Assembly (NCBI GenBank): GCA_014729495.1 | Contig: WJJV01000048.1 | Coordinates: 1 to 37,271, forward strand | Source of the DNA: Candidatus Woesearchaeota archaeon | GTDB taxonomy: Archaea > Nanobdellota > Nanobdellia > Woesearchaeales > UBA12501 | Direction: 5' to 3' | DNA length: 37,271 nt | Shown here: in pieces, positions 24,006-31,295 of the stretch | Layout: each line of letters begins with the position of its first letter | Numbering within the stretch: the first letter of the stretch is position 1 | The notes under the pieces: generated by a model | Database searches by the model: none | What the model was told of the DNA's origin: nothing | The model's input: only the letters and a program-made list of their open reading frames with translations | Program-made: the position numbers and the translations under genes

Positions 24006-25704
24006 TTTCTTCAGCTTCCTCCTCGGTCTTTCCGCTCTCCTCTTTCTCATTTCCTATCCTGGCGAATTCCTCATCATAATCAGCATTCTCCATCTCAACC
24101 TTCTGCAGCTTGCCTCTCTTCTTTTCCAATATCTCCTTCAGGTTGTTCTCTATCTGATCTTCATCACTCTTTTTGAGGTCAAGAATCTGCTGCAATGCCT
24201 GCCCTACATAAGGCATGTACTTCTCTATATAGCTTCTCTTCTTAAGCTCGTCTGAGTATCTCTTCTTCTTTTTTGTGTACTGCGCCAGCTTCCTTCCTGC
24301 TTCCTGCAAAGCGAGCTTTATCTCCTTGATTATCTCAGGATAGTGGGCTATGGCCTCTTTTGCTTCTGAAGTGAATGGGGCCCATACTGAAGCCACATGA
24401 ACAACGATTATTGCAGGCCCCACAGGTATTGAATTCTGGCTCTGGCTAAGCCCGTAGTTCCTCCATAATGTTGATGAGATGGATTCTGTTATAGCGCAGG
24501 CTCCCTGCTGGTAGAGCAGAGGCACCCTGTTTGCGAATCTCATTATCCTGACATGCTTGTCTCCTGGAAGCTCTCCGCCGTATGCGATTGCAGCTTCTAC
24601 CTGGAATGGATTTCCTCTGTATACAGAAGGGGATCTTGTCACAGAGCAATAGAATTCTGCGTTGATCTCTTTCTTTAGTCCTTTCAGAAGCAGCTCCTCG
24701 CCTATGGGGCTGACGCAGTCAGTAGGGGGGGCGATTATCTTAGTGTCTCTTATTGCTGCTATGAGCCTTTCTGCCTGATCCCTGTTAGCGGACTTGGGCT
24801 TTGTGCTTGGAAGCACACCTGCTTTTGAGCATATCTCTTTGGATACTGCAGAACTTACTCTTGAGAATTCATTCATGAAAAAGCTCTGAAGTGTTTTTGC
24901 CTCAGACCATTTCATCATCTTTATGAGCATTCCTATCTCAATACCGTAAGGATGAGGCTTTATCTCTTTTGTATGCTTAGGAAGCTGGTCTGTTGCTCTT
25001 GCGAATATAAGCTGTTCTGCTTTTGGATTTGTGTAGATGATGGTCGCATGAGGATTTACAATAGCTGTCTGCTTGAGATAGTTGTCAACAGACTGCCCTC
25101 CCTGCTGGTATGAAGCCTCAAGGTCAAGCTCAATCCTGGTGCCATGGTCTTTTTTCCATTCCTTTGAGTCCTCTTTGAATATCTCGGGCTTGTTCTTCTG
25201 GGTGTTTATGTGCAGGTCATATGCATGAGCAGGGTCATCAGGAGATATCTTTGATACTATCTTTATTGGTTTGCCTGTTGTCAGCTGTCCGTATAGGGCA
25301 GCTGCGCTTATCCCTATGCCCTGCTGGCCTCTGCTCTGCTTCAGTGTGTGGAACTTTGATCCGTAAAGAAGCTTTGCGAAGATATTTGGCATGTTCTTCT
25401 TTATTATTCCTGGGCCGTTGTCCTCTATTATAATCCTGAACCTGTCATTCTTCATATCAATGAGTTCCACAGAAAGCTCTGGAGCTATATTTGCATCCTC
25501 GCACGCATCAAGACTGTTGTCTACTGCCTCTTTAACTGTGGTAAGCAAGGCTTTCTTCTTGTTGTCAAAACCCAGAAGGTGCCTGTTCTTCTCAAAGAAT
25601 TCTGCTACTGATATCTCTCTGTGCTTTTCTGCCAGCTCATAGGCTATTGGCTTTTTGCTTTCCTCTTTTTTTTCTGACAGCTTTGTCTGCGACTCTTTAG
25701 CCAT
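23998..25704 (-). CDS. top6B: DNA topoisomerase VI subunit B
   Basis: 568 residues; GHKL-ATPase subunit. N-box EAVDNSLDACEDA, G1 box IIEDNGPGI, the lid GSKFHTLKQSRGQQGIGISAAALY (key: RGQQGIGIS), followed by the H2TH region and transducer domain (EAAIAYGGELPGD, IMRFANRVPLLYQQGACAI, VHVASVWAPFTSEAKEAIAHYPEI). The C-terminal 60 residues are acidic (EESGKTEEEAEENE). The start ATG 25704 overlaps the TAA of the KH gene (ATGGCTAA) and is preferred to in-frame ATGs at 25731 and 25713, which lie deeper in that gene. Second gene of the KH-top6B-top6A operon. Confidence 0.96.
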   Translation of the reverse strand: MAKESQTKLSEKKEESKKPIAYELAEKHREISVAEFFEKNRHLLGFDNKKKALLTTVKEAVDNSLDACEDANIAPELSVELIDMKNDRFRIIIEDNGPGIIKKNMPNIFAKLLYGSKFHTLKQSRGQQGIGISAAALYGQLTTGKPIKIVSKISPDDPAHAYDLHINTQKNKPEIFKEDSKEWKKDHGTRIELDLEASYQQGGQSVDNYLKQTAIVNPHATIIYTNPKAEQLIFARATDQLPKHTKEIKPHPYGIEIGMLIKMMKWSEAKTLQSFFMNEFSRVSSAVSKEICSKAGVLPSTKPKSANRDQAERLIAAIRDTKIIAPPTDCVSPIGEELLLKGLKKEINAEFYCSVTRSPSVYRGNPFQVEAAIAYGGELPGDKHVRIMRFANRVPLLYQQGACAITESISSTLWRNYGLSQSQNSIPVGPAIIVVHVASVWAPFTSEAKEAIAHYPEIIKEIKLALQEAGRKLAQYTKKKKRYSDELKKRSYIEKYMPYVGQALQQILDLKKSDEDQIENNLKEILEKKRGKLQKVEMENADYDEEFARIGNEKEESGKTEEEAEENE

Positions 25705-26281
25705 TTTGGTCATTGGTTTCCTTGAATACATCCTGGTCTAAAGCACTTATTTTTAATTCTTTGCTTTTTTTCTCCAGACGCCTGTAGACAGCTGAATGCT
25801 TCGCTCCTGAGATAAGGCTTTCAACTGCCTTTCTTGCAAGATCAGCGTTGAGATGCTTCCCTATAATCGAGACAGTCTTTCCATACACTGATATGCTTGT
25901 TTCAGTTAGGTCCTCTATTGTCTTTCTTGACTTGCCATCTTCCCCGATTATTCTTCCTCTGATTCTCATCAGCTTCTTTTTTGACTTTCCTGCTGTATCA
26001 GAGATGTTGATTATCTCAAGGCAGTAGTCCTGCTTGAGAAGAAGCATGGCAAACTCAGGATTGAATCCCCTGCCTATTGCCTTGATTATCTCTCTTGCTG
26101 AAAGAAGGCCTACAGGCTCCCGTCCGATCACCCTTACATCGCCTTCTTTTGAGTCAATCACAATCCTGGCGTGGGTCTCTTTCTCAATCTGCTTCTTGAT
26201 CTCGCCATCCTTTCCTATGAGCACAGCTACTCTTTCCTTGGGAATCTTCAGATCATAAAAGTAATCCATATCTGGTTGCAT
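25697..26281 (-). CDS. KH-domain protein, Krr1/Pno1 (Dim2)-like
   Basis: 194 residues with two KH-type domains: the first around KIPKERVAVLIGKDGEIKKQIE (GKDG loop; about 10-60), the second around RIRGRIIGEDGKSRKTIEDLT (GEDG loop; about 95-160). This pair is the archaeal homologue of Krr1/Pno1, which binds the 3' end region of pre-16S rRNA with Nob1 and RIO kinases during 30S maturation. The ATG at 26281 lies about 27 nt from the centre of a minus-strand TATA box, so leaderless; the earlier TTG 26287 is rejected. Heads an operon with topoisomerase VI; RIO1, a functional partner, lies 2 kb away on the same strand. Confidence 0.9.
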   Translation of the reverse strand: MQPDMDYFYDLKIPKERVAVLIGKDGEIKKQIEKETHARIVIDSKEGDVRVIGREPVGLLSAREIIKAIGRGFNPEFAMLLLKQDYCLEIINISDTAGKSKKKLMRIRGRIIGEDGKSRKTIEDLTETSISVYGKTVSIIGKHLNADLARKAVESLISGAKHSAVYRRLEKKSKELKISALDQDVFKETNDQNG

Positions 26282-26302
26282 ATACAAAAATCAGAAATCC
26301 TC

Positions 26303-26370
26303 TATTTTTAAAGCTTTGTAAACAGAAGCTGATGACTTATTATATTTTTTATAAAAACATTTAAAAATAG
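26303..26370. promoter_or_regulatory. Divergent promoters KH gene / membrane wHTH gene
   Basis: Minus-strand TATA (complement of TATTTTTAAAGC, 26303-26314) serves the KH-top6BA operon; plus-strand CATTTAAAAATAG (26358-26370) sits 20-32 nt before ATG 26390. Both mRNAs are probably leaderless. Confidence 0.5.
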
Positions 26371-26389
26371 CAGGATAATAGATATTTGC

Positions 26390-27466
26390 ATGAAAAGAAA
26401 AGCAATTATGATTATCTGCTGCATCATAACATTCCTTGCTATTATCAATGCAGTTAGCGCTGTCATAACCTATTCTGATCTGTTCATCACTATAAAGAGC
26501 ATCGAGAGCAATGATATAATAACATCTCAGCCAGTTGAACTTTATTTTATGAACGTGAATACAGGGACCTCAATAAACCTTAGTGAATACCTCAATGATG
26601 CAGGTCAGTTTGATTACAGGATAAATGTAGGAAAATGGAAGCTTATAGTCAAGCTTGACAAGCCATCGACTCCAGAGATAGACTATTCAGCTGAGAGGAC
26701 ATTTCTTGTAGAGGAGAATAATCCAACAATGTTTGATACCATTTATGTGCACCCTGCGGGTTCCATAGAGGGCAGTGTGGTTTCTCCTGCTGGCAAGCTT
26801 ATAAGTGATGCAGATGTTACTATAAAATGCAAATCATACAGCCAATCCCTCAATACAGACCAGTTCGGCTCTTTCAAACAGGAACTGGTTCCTGTAGGGC
26901 AGTGCAAGGTGCATGCTGCATTTGATGATTTTGTAGGCTCAACTGATGTGAATGTCACAAAAGGGCTCCAGACAAGCATAACTGTCCATCTAAACAAGAA
27001 CCTTTTCTCATCAACAAGAAGATACATATATGTCCTGATAGGGGTGGCTGTTCTTGCAGCAATAGTATTCTTTCTTTTCAGGCTGACCAAGAGGAATATG
27101 TCCATAAAGAAGGTGCCTGAAAAGAAGAAAAATAAGAAAAAGAAGTCTGCTGCAAAGAGATTAACCAAGAATGATCAGGAACCTGTTAAGTCAGAAGATG
27201 CCAAAGAGGAAAAAGAAGAGCTAAATCCCAGGGCAAGAGATATAATAAAGACCCTAAATGAAAGAGAGAAAAAGGTTGTGGATTACCTAATTTCACAGAA
27301 GGATCATAAGAGCACTCAGGCCACTATAAGAAATAACACAGGAATACCCAAGACTTCATTGGCAAGGATATTCCAGTCTCTGGAAAACAAGAAAGTGATA
27401 GAGATTGAAAGCATAGGAAGGCTCAAGAGGATAATATTGACAGATTGGTTTCTTGGTAAGGAATAA
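26390..27466 (+). CDS. Membrane-anchored winged-helix protein with extracytoplasmic domain
   Basis: 358 residues. Signal-anchor or signal peptide (about 1-25; MIICCIITFLAIINAVSA), an extracytoplasmic region with a beta-rich carboxypeptidase-regulatory/Ig-like module (about 125-200; AGSIEGSVVSPAGKLISDADV, then GSFKQELVPVGQCKVH), a membrane helix about 211-230 (YVLIGVAVLAAIVFFLF), a Lys-rich stop-transfer segment (EKKKNKKKKSAAKRL), and a cytoplasmic winged HTH (about 280-355; LNEREKKVVDYLISQ, TQATIRNNTGIPKTSLARIFQSLENKKVI by key residues IPKTSLARI). This layout suggests signal reception outside and DNA binding inside, a one-component membrane regulator. Targets unknown; function inferred from domain order alone. 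Leaderless promoter at 26358. Confidence 0.8.
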   Translation: MKRKAIMIICCIITFLAIINAVSAVITYSDLFITIKSIESNDIITSQPVELYFMNVNTGTSINLSEYLNDAGQFDYRINVGKWKLIVKLDKPSTPEIDYSAERTFLVEENNPTMFDTIYVHPAGSIEGSVVSPAGKLISDADVTIKCKSYSQSLNTDQFGSFKQELVPVGQCKVHAAFDDFVGSTDVNVTKGLQTSITVHLNKNLFSSTRRYIYVLIGVAVLAAIVFFLFRLTKRNMSIKKVPEKKKNKKKKSAAKRLTKNDQEPVKSEDAKEEKEELNPRARDIIKTLNEREKKVVDYLISQKDHKSTQATIRNNTGIPKTSLARIFQSLENKKVIEIESIGRLKRIILTDWFLGKE

Positions 27467-27565
27467 GGCATTTTTTAATATTCTATTAGTGTGAGGACCT
27501 CTAAATGTCCTTATTTTAGCATATGGGCCGTCAATTACCCTTTTATACATTTAAGGTCCACAAAA

Positions 27566-27660
27566 GATTTATAAATAAGGCATTAAATCTAAGTAACTAA
27601 TAGGCTATCTTTAAAGTGCGTGAACCAAAGTTCCGCACGATCTGTTTTTTTGTTTTTTTG
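27566..27660 (+). ncRNA. Possible short RNA unit: promoter, hairpin, T-runs
   Basis: TATA box GATTTATAAATAAG (27566-27579) predicts initiation near 27600. At 27616-27638 is a hairpin: GTGCG, bulged T, GAAC, loop CAAA, GTTC, CGCAC. It is followed by three long T runs (27645-27666), a strong archaeal stop signal. The unit would be about 50-65 nt with no reading frame, and the next gene has its own TATA box (27727-27740). An attenuator or a small RNA are both possible. Confidence 0.4.
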
Positions 27661-27726
27661 TTTTTTCTTGATATATAATATCATGCATTATAGAGAATAC
27701 GCCCTCTTTTACGCAATATACGCAAT

Positions 27727-27740
27727 AATTATATAATATA
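27727..27740 (+). promoter_or_regulatory. TATA box of the 211-aa secreted protein gene
   Basis: AATTATATAATATA lies 19-32 nt before ATG 27759, consistent with a leaderless transcript. Confidence 0.5.
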
Positions 27741-27758
27741 GGGTCATCAGCATTCTAT

Positions 27759-28394
27759 ATGGAGCTTAGGCTGAAGATCAAAAAGGCTTTTCTTGCAGTT
27801 ATGTGCATTATATTAGTTGCTATTTCAGTACATGGCCTTAGCAACACCATATGGCTTGAAGAAGGTTCTAAAGTATACACAGAGATATATGGGGAGCTGC
27901 ATGAGGTTTATCTGCTTGATGTTTCAAAAGATGGTGAATTATGCGGTTTTGAGGTTGATGGAAATCCTGTATGGATAGAGCTCAAGCAGACAAGAACAAT
28001 CAATGATGTTCTGATAAGCGTGAGAGAGATAGTTGTAGTGCATGAGCAGCTCAAGGATAATGATGTCTGCAAGGTTATCATAGGAGGCGGCATAACAGAG
28101 ATAGTATCAGATAAGGATCTTGTTCTTGAGTCCATTCTTGAGGTAACACCAGATTCAGGAAATAATGCTTCAATAGCAAGTGCAGATAACATCACAGATG
28201 ATACTATTACCAAGAATGATACCTCTCCTGATAACAGATCAGGTGAAGCCAAGAACGCGCATACAGACGTGAATGCAAGTGATAAGTATGACTTTCCTGA
28301 AGGTCAGCAAGCAGGATTACAGCATGGTTTGGATAAGGAAAAGAAAGGATTTCTCAATACAATATTAAGCTGGCTTAAAGCGATTATCCAATGA
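27759..28394 (+). CDS. Hypothetical secreted protein
   Basis: 211 residues, family not recognised. An N-terminal signal peptide is clear (LRLKIKKAFLAVMCIILVAISVHG, boundary near residue 26; the core is AVMCIILVAISVHG). A beta-rich domain follows (about 28-120) that contains the pattern YTEIYGELHEVYLLDVSKDGE, CGFEVDGNPVWIE and CKVIIGGGITEIV (key residues C-G-F-E-V-D and two cysteines that could form a disulfide). The remainder is Asn/Asp/Thr-rich with several N-x-S/T sequons (NNAS, DNIT, KNDT, DNRS) and ends in a hydrophobic segment FLNTILSWLKAIIQ. Its 3' end overlaps the convergent RIO1 gene by 11 nt. Confidence 0.7.
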   Translation: MELRLKIKKAFLAVMCIILVAISVHGLSNTIWLEEGSKVYTEIYGELHEVYLLDVSKDGELCGFEVDGNPVWIELKQTRTINDVLISVREIVVVHEQLKDNDVCKVIIGGGITEIVSDKDLVLESILEVTPDSGNNASIASADNITDDTITKNDTSPDNRSGEAKNAHTDVNASDKYDFPEGQQAGLQHGLDKEKKGFLNTILSWLKAIIQ

Positions 28395-29076
28395 TTCTGT
28401 TCATCACTTCTTCCTTTTCTGTATCTATTCCCAGCTTGCTGAAGAACCTGCTTATGTTCCTTGCATCGCGCTCAAGAAGCTCCTTGCTGTTCGCACTTCT
28501 TAGAGGAGATGCCTGCGAGAAGTCAATGATCACAGGAGTTCCATTGTCATTCAGAATATTGAACTCAGAGACATCTCCATGGACAAAACCTGCAGAATAC
28601 AGGCTGGCCAGATTATCCAATAGTCCATTATAGAATTTTTCAGGATTCTTTGGGTGTTTGTCCTTGAGCTGAGGCGCAGGACTGTCTTTCCCTATCATCT
28701 CCATGACAAGTATGTTATCCTTGAACGCTATTGGAGTTGGAACATTCAGGCCAGCTTCCCTTGCCTTAAGCAGATTCCTGAACTCTCTCTGGCACCAGGA
28801 GAATATTATAAGTCTTTTCTTCTTCATGAGACCGAGATATCTGGTGTCATATCTTATGTACTCATACATCTTCCTGAAGTCGCTTGTCTCAAGCCTGTAT
28901 ATCTTGACTATCACCTTGCCTTCGCCTTTCCTGGCTGTGAATATGTTGGCCTCCTTGCCTATTAAAACCGGACTCTCAAGACCTTCAAAATGCCCTTCAG
29001 ACATAAGCTTGAACAGTATCTTCTCTGCATGATCATCAAACACATTCTTCATTGTCTTGAACTTGTCTTTTCTCAT
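28384..29076 (-). CDS. rio1: RIO1-type serine protein kinase / ATPase
   Basis: 230 residues. Atypical kinase needed in late 30S ribosome assembly in archaea and eukaryotes. Features: glycine-loop equivalent IGKEANIFTARKG, catalytic Lys in VIVKIYRLE, the RIO1 flexible-loop region with SDFRKMYEYIRYDTRYL, hinge LVMEMIGKD, catalytic loop HGDVSEFNIL (D and N) and metal-binding IIDFSQA (in place of kinase DFG). It starts 4 nt after the stop of the PP-loop gene, so it is the last gene of the IscS-IscU-thiolation operon. An internal Met (29052) is an alternative start. Confidence 0.94.
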   Translation of the reverse strand: MRKDKFKTMKNVFDDHAEKILFKLMSEGHFEGLESPVLIGKEANIFTARKGEGKVIVKIYRLETSDFRKMYEYIRYDTRYLGLMKKKRLIIFSWCQREFRNLLKAREAGLNVPTPIAFKDNILVMEMIGKDSPAPQLKDKHPKNPEKFYNGLLDNLASLYSAGFVHGDVSEFNILNDNGTPVIIDFSQASPLRSANSKELLERDARNISRFFSKLGIDTEKEEVMNRIIG

Positions 29077-29079
29077 ATT

Positions 29080-30009
29080 CTATGCCTGCGCTTTTGCTTC
29101 AGATGGTTTAAGAAGAGATAGTATTGTGCACGTTCCGCACTTGTCTGACCTTGAGGGCTCTCCGCATTCTATGCAGTATTCCTGAACCCCATCTGAGTAT
29201 CTTTTTCTCAGGGCCGCAAGCTCTTTTGAGAATGATATGATTATATTTTGTTTGACTCGAGGCATGTCTTTCTCTATTCTATCAAGCATCTTCCTGATCT
29301 TGTTCCTGTAGGCATCATGCCTGCAGGGACATGGCATGTAGTTGACAGGAAACTCTCTGATCTTAGAATAATTTTCCACATCTTTCTCAGAACACATAGA
29401 CAATGGCTTGACTCTCTGGACAAAATGAGGTCTTCTTGTGCTTGTTCCTGTCTTTGGCCCCACCCTCGCTCCTGTGATAAGATTATTCCTGAGAAGGTTC
29501 ATCATCACTGCCTGGGCCTCATCATCAAGATTGTGTCCTGTTGCGACATAATCAGCTCTGAGTCTCTTTGCTGCCTTGTTGAGGAGGTATCTTCTAAGCA
29601 CTCCGCAGATAGTGCATGATCTCAGCTTAGCTCCTCTGGACTGGAGAATCTGCCTGATGTGGCACAGGGAGCTTCCGAACTCCTTCCTGAATGATATTTC
29701 ATGGAGCTTTACATTGTTCTCCTCGCAGAATCTCTTTAGGTTCTCAAGGTTCTTCTGTGTGTAATTCCCTATCTTTGCATCAACAGTTATGGCCTGCACA
29801 TTGTATCCTCTTTTCTTCAATATGTAAAGAAGAGCTGTTGAATCCTTTCCTCCAGAGCAGGCAACAAGGACCCTGTCCTTTTTTGTGAAAAGCCTGTTTT
29901 TTAATATAGTATCAACTACTTTCTTCTCAAATATCTCAGTGAACTCTTCCTCTGATGCTGATGCCATTCTTTTTGTCTTTGCTGTTCTCTTTGTCTTTGT
30001 TTTTTTCAT
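29080..30009 (-). CDS. PP-loop tRNA 2-thiolation enzyme (NcsA/TtuA/TtcA family)
   Basis: 309 residues. ATP-pyrophosphatase that activates a wobble or T-loop uridine for sulfur insertion. PP-loop SGGKDST (52-58), then catalytic CxxC (CTICGVLRR) plus GHNLDDEAQAVMMNLLRNN and a C-terminal PCPCR; a C-terminal zinc knuckle CIECGEPSRSDKCGTC closes the protein. The cysteine pattern fits a [4Fe-4S]-dependent TtuA/NcsA enzyme. The N-terminal zinc finger typical of this family is missing and replaced by a Lys/Thr/Arg-rich run (KKTKTKRTAKTKR). ATG overlaps the upstream ThiI-like stop (ATGA), indicating coupled translation. Which uridine is modified cannot be decided from sequence. Confidence 0.88.
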   Translation of the reverse strand: MKKTKTKRTAKTKRMASASEEEFTEIFEKKVVDTILKNRLFTKKDRVLVACSGGKDSTALLYILKKRGYNVQAITVDAKIGNYTQKNLENLKRFCEENNVKLHEISFRKEFGSSLCHIRQILQSRGAKLRSCTICGVLRRYLLNKAAKRLRADYVATGHNLDDEAQAVMMNLLRNNLITGARVGPKTGTSTRRPHFVQRVKPLSMCSEKDVENYSKIREFPVNYMPCPCRHDAYRNKIRKMLDRIEKDMPRVKQNIIISFSKELAALRKRYSDGVQEYCIECGEPSRSDKCGTCTILSLLKPSEAKAQA

Positions 30010-30842
30010 TGTCTTATCAGCAGCATCTCCTCTGCTTTCTCTGGGCTTATTCCAACAAGAGGCCTCAGAACAGGCAGGGATGTTCCAATATCTGAGACAT
30101 CTTCAAACTGCTGTCCTGTGATGATAGCTCTGCATCCCTTCTGCTCTGATATCTCATCTGCCTCTGTTATATCTTTTACATGAATGTGCTCTTGCTGGCA
30201 GCCGAATTCTTCCAGCAGACTCTCATCACCATGAGGTGTGCTTTTCAGCATCAGCAGAACAAGGCTGCAACCTCTTTTCATAGCAAGAAGTCCTGCAAGC
30301 ACAGACTCCCTGTTCTCCACCAGAAGACCTGCCTTTCCCTCAATACCTGCTGGAATGCCACCCACACAGGATATCCTTTCTGAGAATACATATGCCCTGT
30401 CTGATATCTCAACTGATATCTCAAGATCAGGCTCCTTGAGCTTTACTTTCTTCCCTGTCTTCTCCACAATCAATGCCCCTATCTCCTTCTCAAGCTCAGG
30501 GCTTGGCTTCAGCTTCTTCTGTGACCTGTGCAGAGATATCCTGAAAGTAGAGAAACCTTTTTCTGACAGTGTCCCTTCTGCTATATCAAGGCATTTATCT
30601 TTTATACTGTCAATATCAGCTTCCACAGAGTATGCTGGACTTATTGACACAAGACCAAAAACTTTCCTTAATCTTCTTAGGGAATCAGCCATATCATCAG
30701 GATATATGAAGACTCTTCCGCGCTGTTTCTTTACTTTTCCTTTTACTGATCTCTTTATATTGTCCTTTAGCTGATTCTCAAAGTCTATCCTGTTCCTGCC
30801 TTTCAGGGCTATCTCTCCGTATCTTGCGAGAATGACTTCCAT
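30006..30842 (-). CDS. ThiI-like THUMP protein with lost PP-loop motif
   Basis: 278 residues, shorter than full ThiI (about 380-480). It has the ThiI N-terminal ferredoxin-like domain (ILARYGEIALKGRNRIDFE), a THUMP domain (about 60-165; FRISLHRSQKKLKPS, LEISVEISDRAYVFSERI), and GIPAGIEGKAGLLVENRESVLAGLLAMKRGC where active ThiI has a G-x-P-x-G-x-x-G-K then SGGxDSP motif; here the PP-loop is replaced by ENRES. The later part of the domain survives (RAIITGQQFEDVSDIGTSLPVLRPLVGI). It should bind tRNA but not adenylate uridine by itself. Overlaps by 4 nt with the PP-loop thiolase downstream, which could supply that activity. No rhodanese domain. Confidence 0.87.
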   Translation of the reverse strand: MEVILARYGEIALKGRNRIDFENQLKDNIKRSVKGKVKKQRGRVFIYPDDMADSLRRLRKVFGLVSISPAYSVEADIDSIKDKCLDIAEGTLSEKGFSTFRISLHRSQKKLKPSPELEKEIGALIVEKTGKKVKLKEPDLEISVEISDRAYVFSERISCVGGIPAGIEGKAGLLVENRESVLAGLLAMKRGCSLVLLMLKSTPHGDESLLEEFGCQQEHIHVKDITEADEISEQKGCRAIITGQQFEDVSDIGTSLPVLRPLVGISPEKAEEMLLIRQ

Positions 30843-30857
30843 GAGAAAGATGAAGGC

Positions 30858-31259
30858 TTATGCCTTTTTATGCTTTTCCCTGTAATCCTTTATTGCCTCG
30901 TGCAGTCCCTCTGCTCCGAGTATAGAGCAGTGCATCTTCACAGGAGGCAGCCATCCCAGATGGCCTAGGATGTCCTTGTTTGTTATCTTCTCTGCTTCAT
31001 CAAGGGGCTTTCCTTCTGCAATCACACATAATGCCTCAGAAGAGCTTATTGCTGCGACACAACCAAAGGTCTTGAATCTTATCTCAGATATCTTATTGTC
31101 TTCTACCTTGATGTAGATGTGCATGACATCACCGCAAACAGGATTGCCGACCTTGCCTGTTCCGTCTGGATTCTCTATCTCGCCTACGTGCTTTGGATTC
31201 TGGAAGTAATCCATTGCTCTCTTGCTGTATCCTCCTTGATTATTCTGTATGTTTGCCAT
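30858..31259 (-). CDS. iscU: Fe-S cluster scaffold IscU (NifU N-terminal type)
   Basis: 133 residues. All three cluster-ligand cysteines are present: NPVCGDVM, TFGCVAAISSS and KMHCSILG, and the Asp next to the first Cys (CGD) that tunes cluster release. It begins YSKRAMDYFQNPKHVGEI, a family hallmark. Scaffold on which IscS-derived sulfur and iron form [2Fe-2S] or [4Fe-4S] clusters, here likely for the CxxC-type thiolase two genes on. It follows iscS by 36 nt. Confidence 0.94.
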   Translation of the reverse strand: MANIQNNQGGYSKRAMDYFQNPKHVGEIENPDGTGKVGNPVCGDVMHIYIKVEDNKISEIRFKTFGCVAAISSSEALCVIAEGKPLDEAEKITNKDILGHLGWLPPVKMHCSILGAEGLHEAIKDYREKHKKA

Positions 31260-31295
31260 TTTTACGCATTCCTTATCTATACTTATTGTCTGGAT

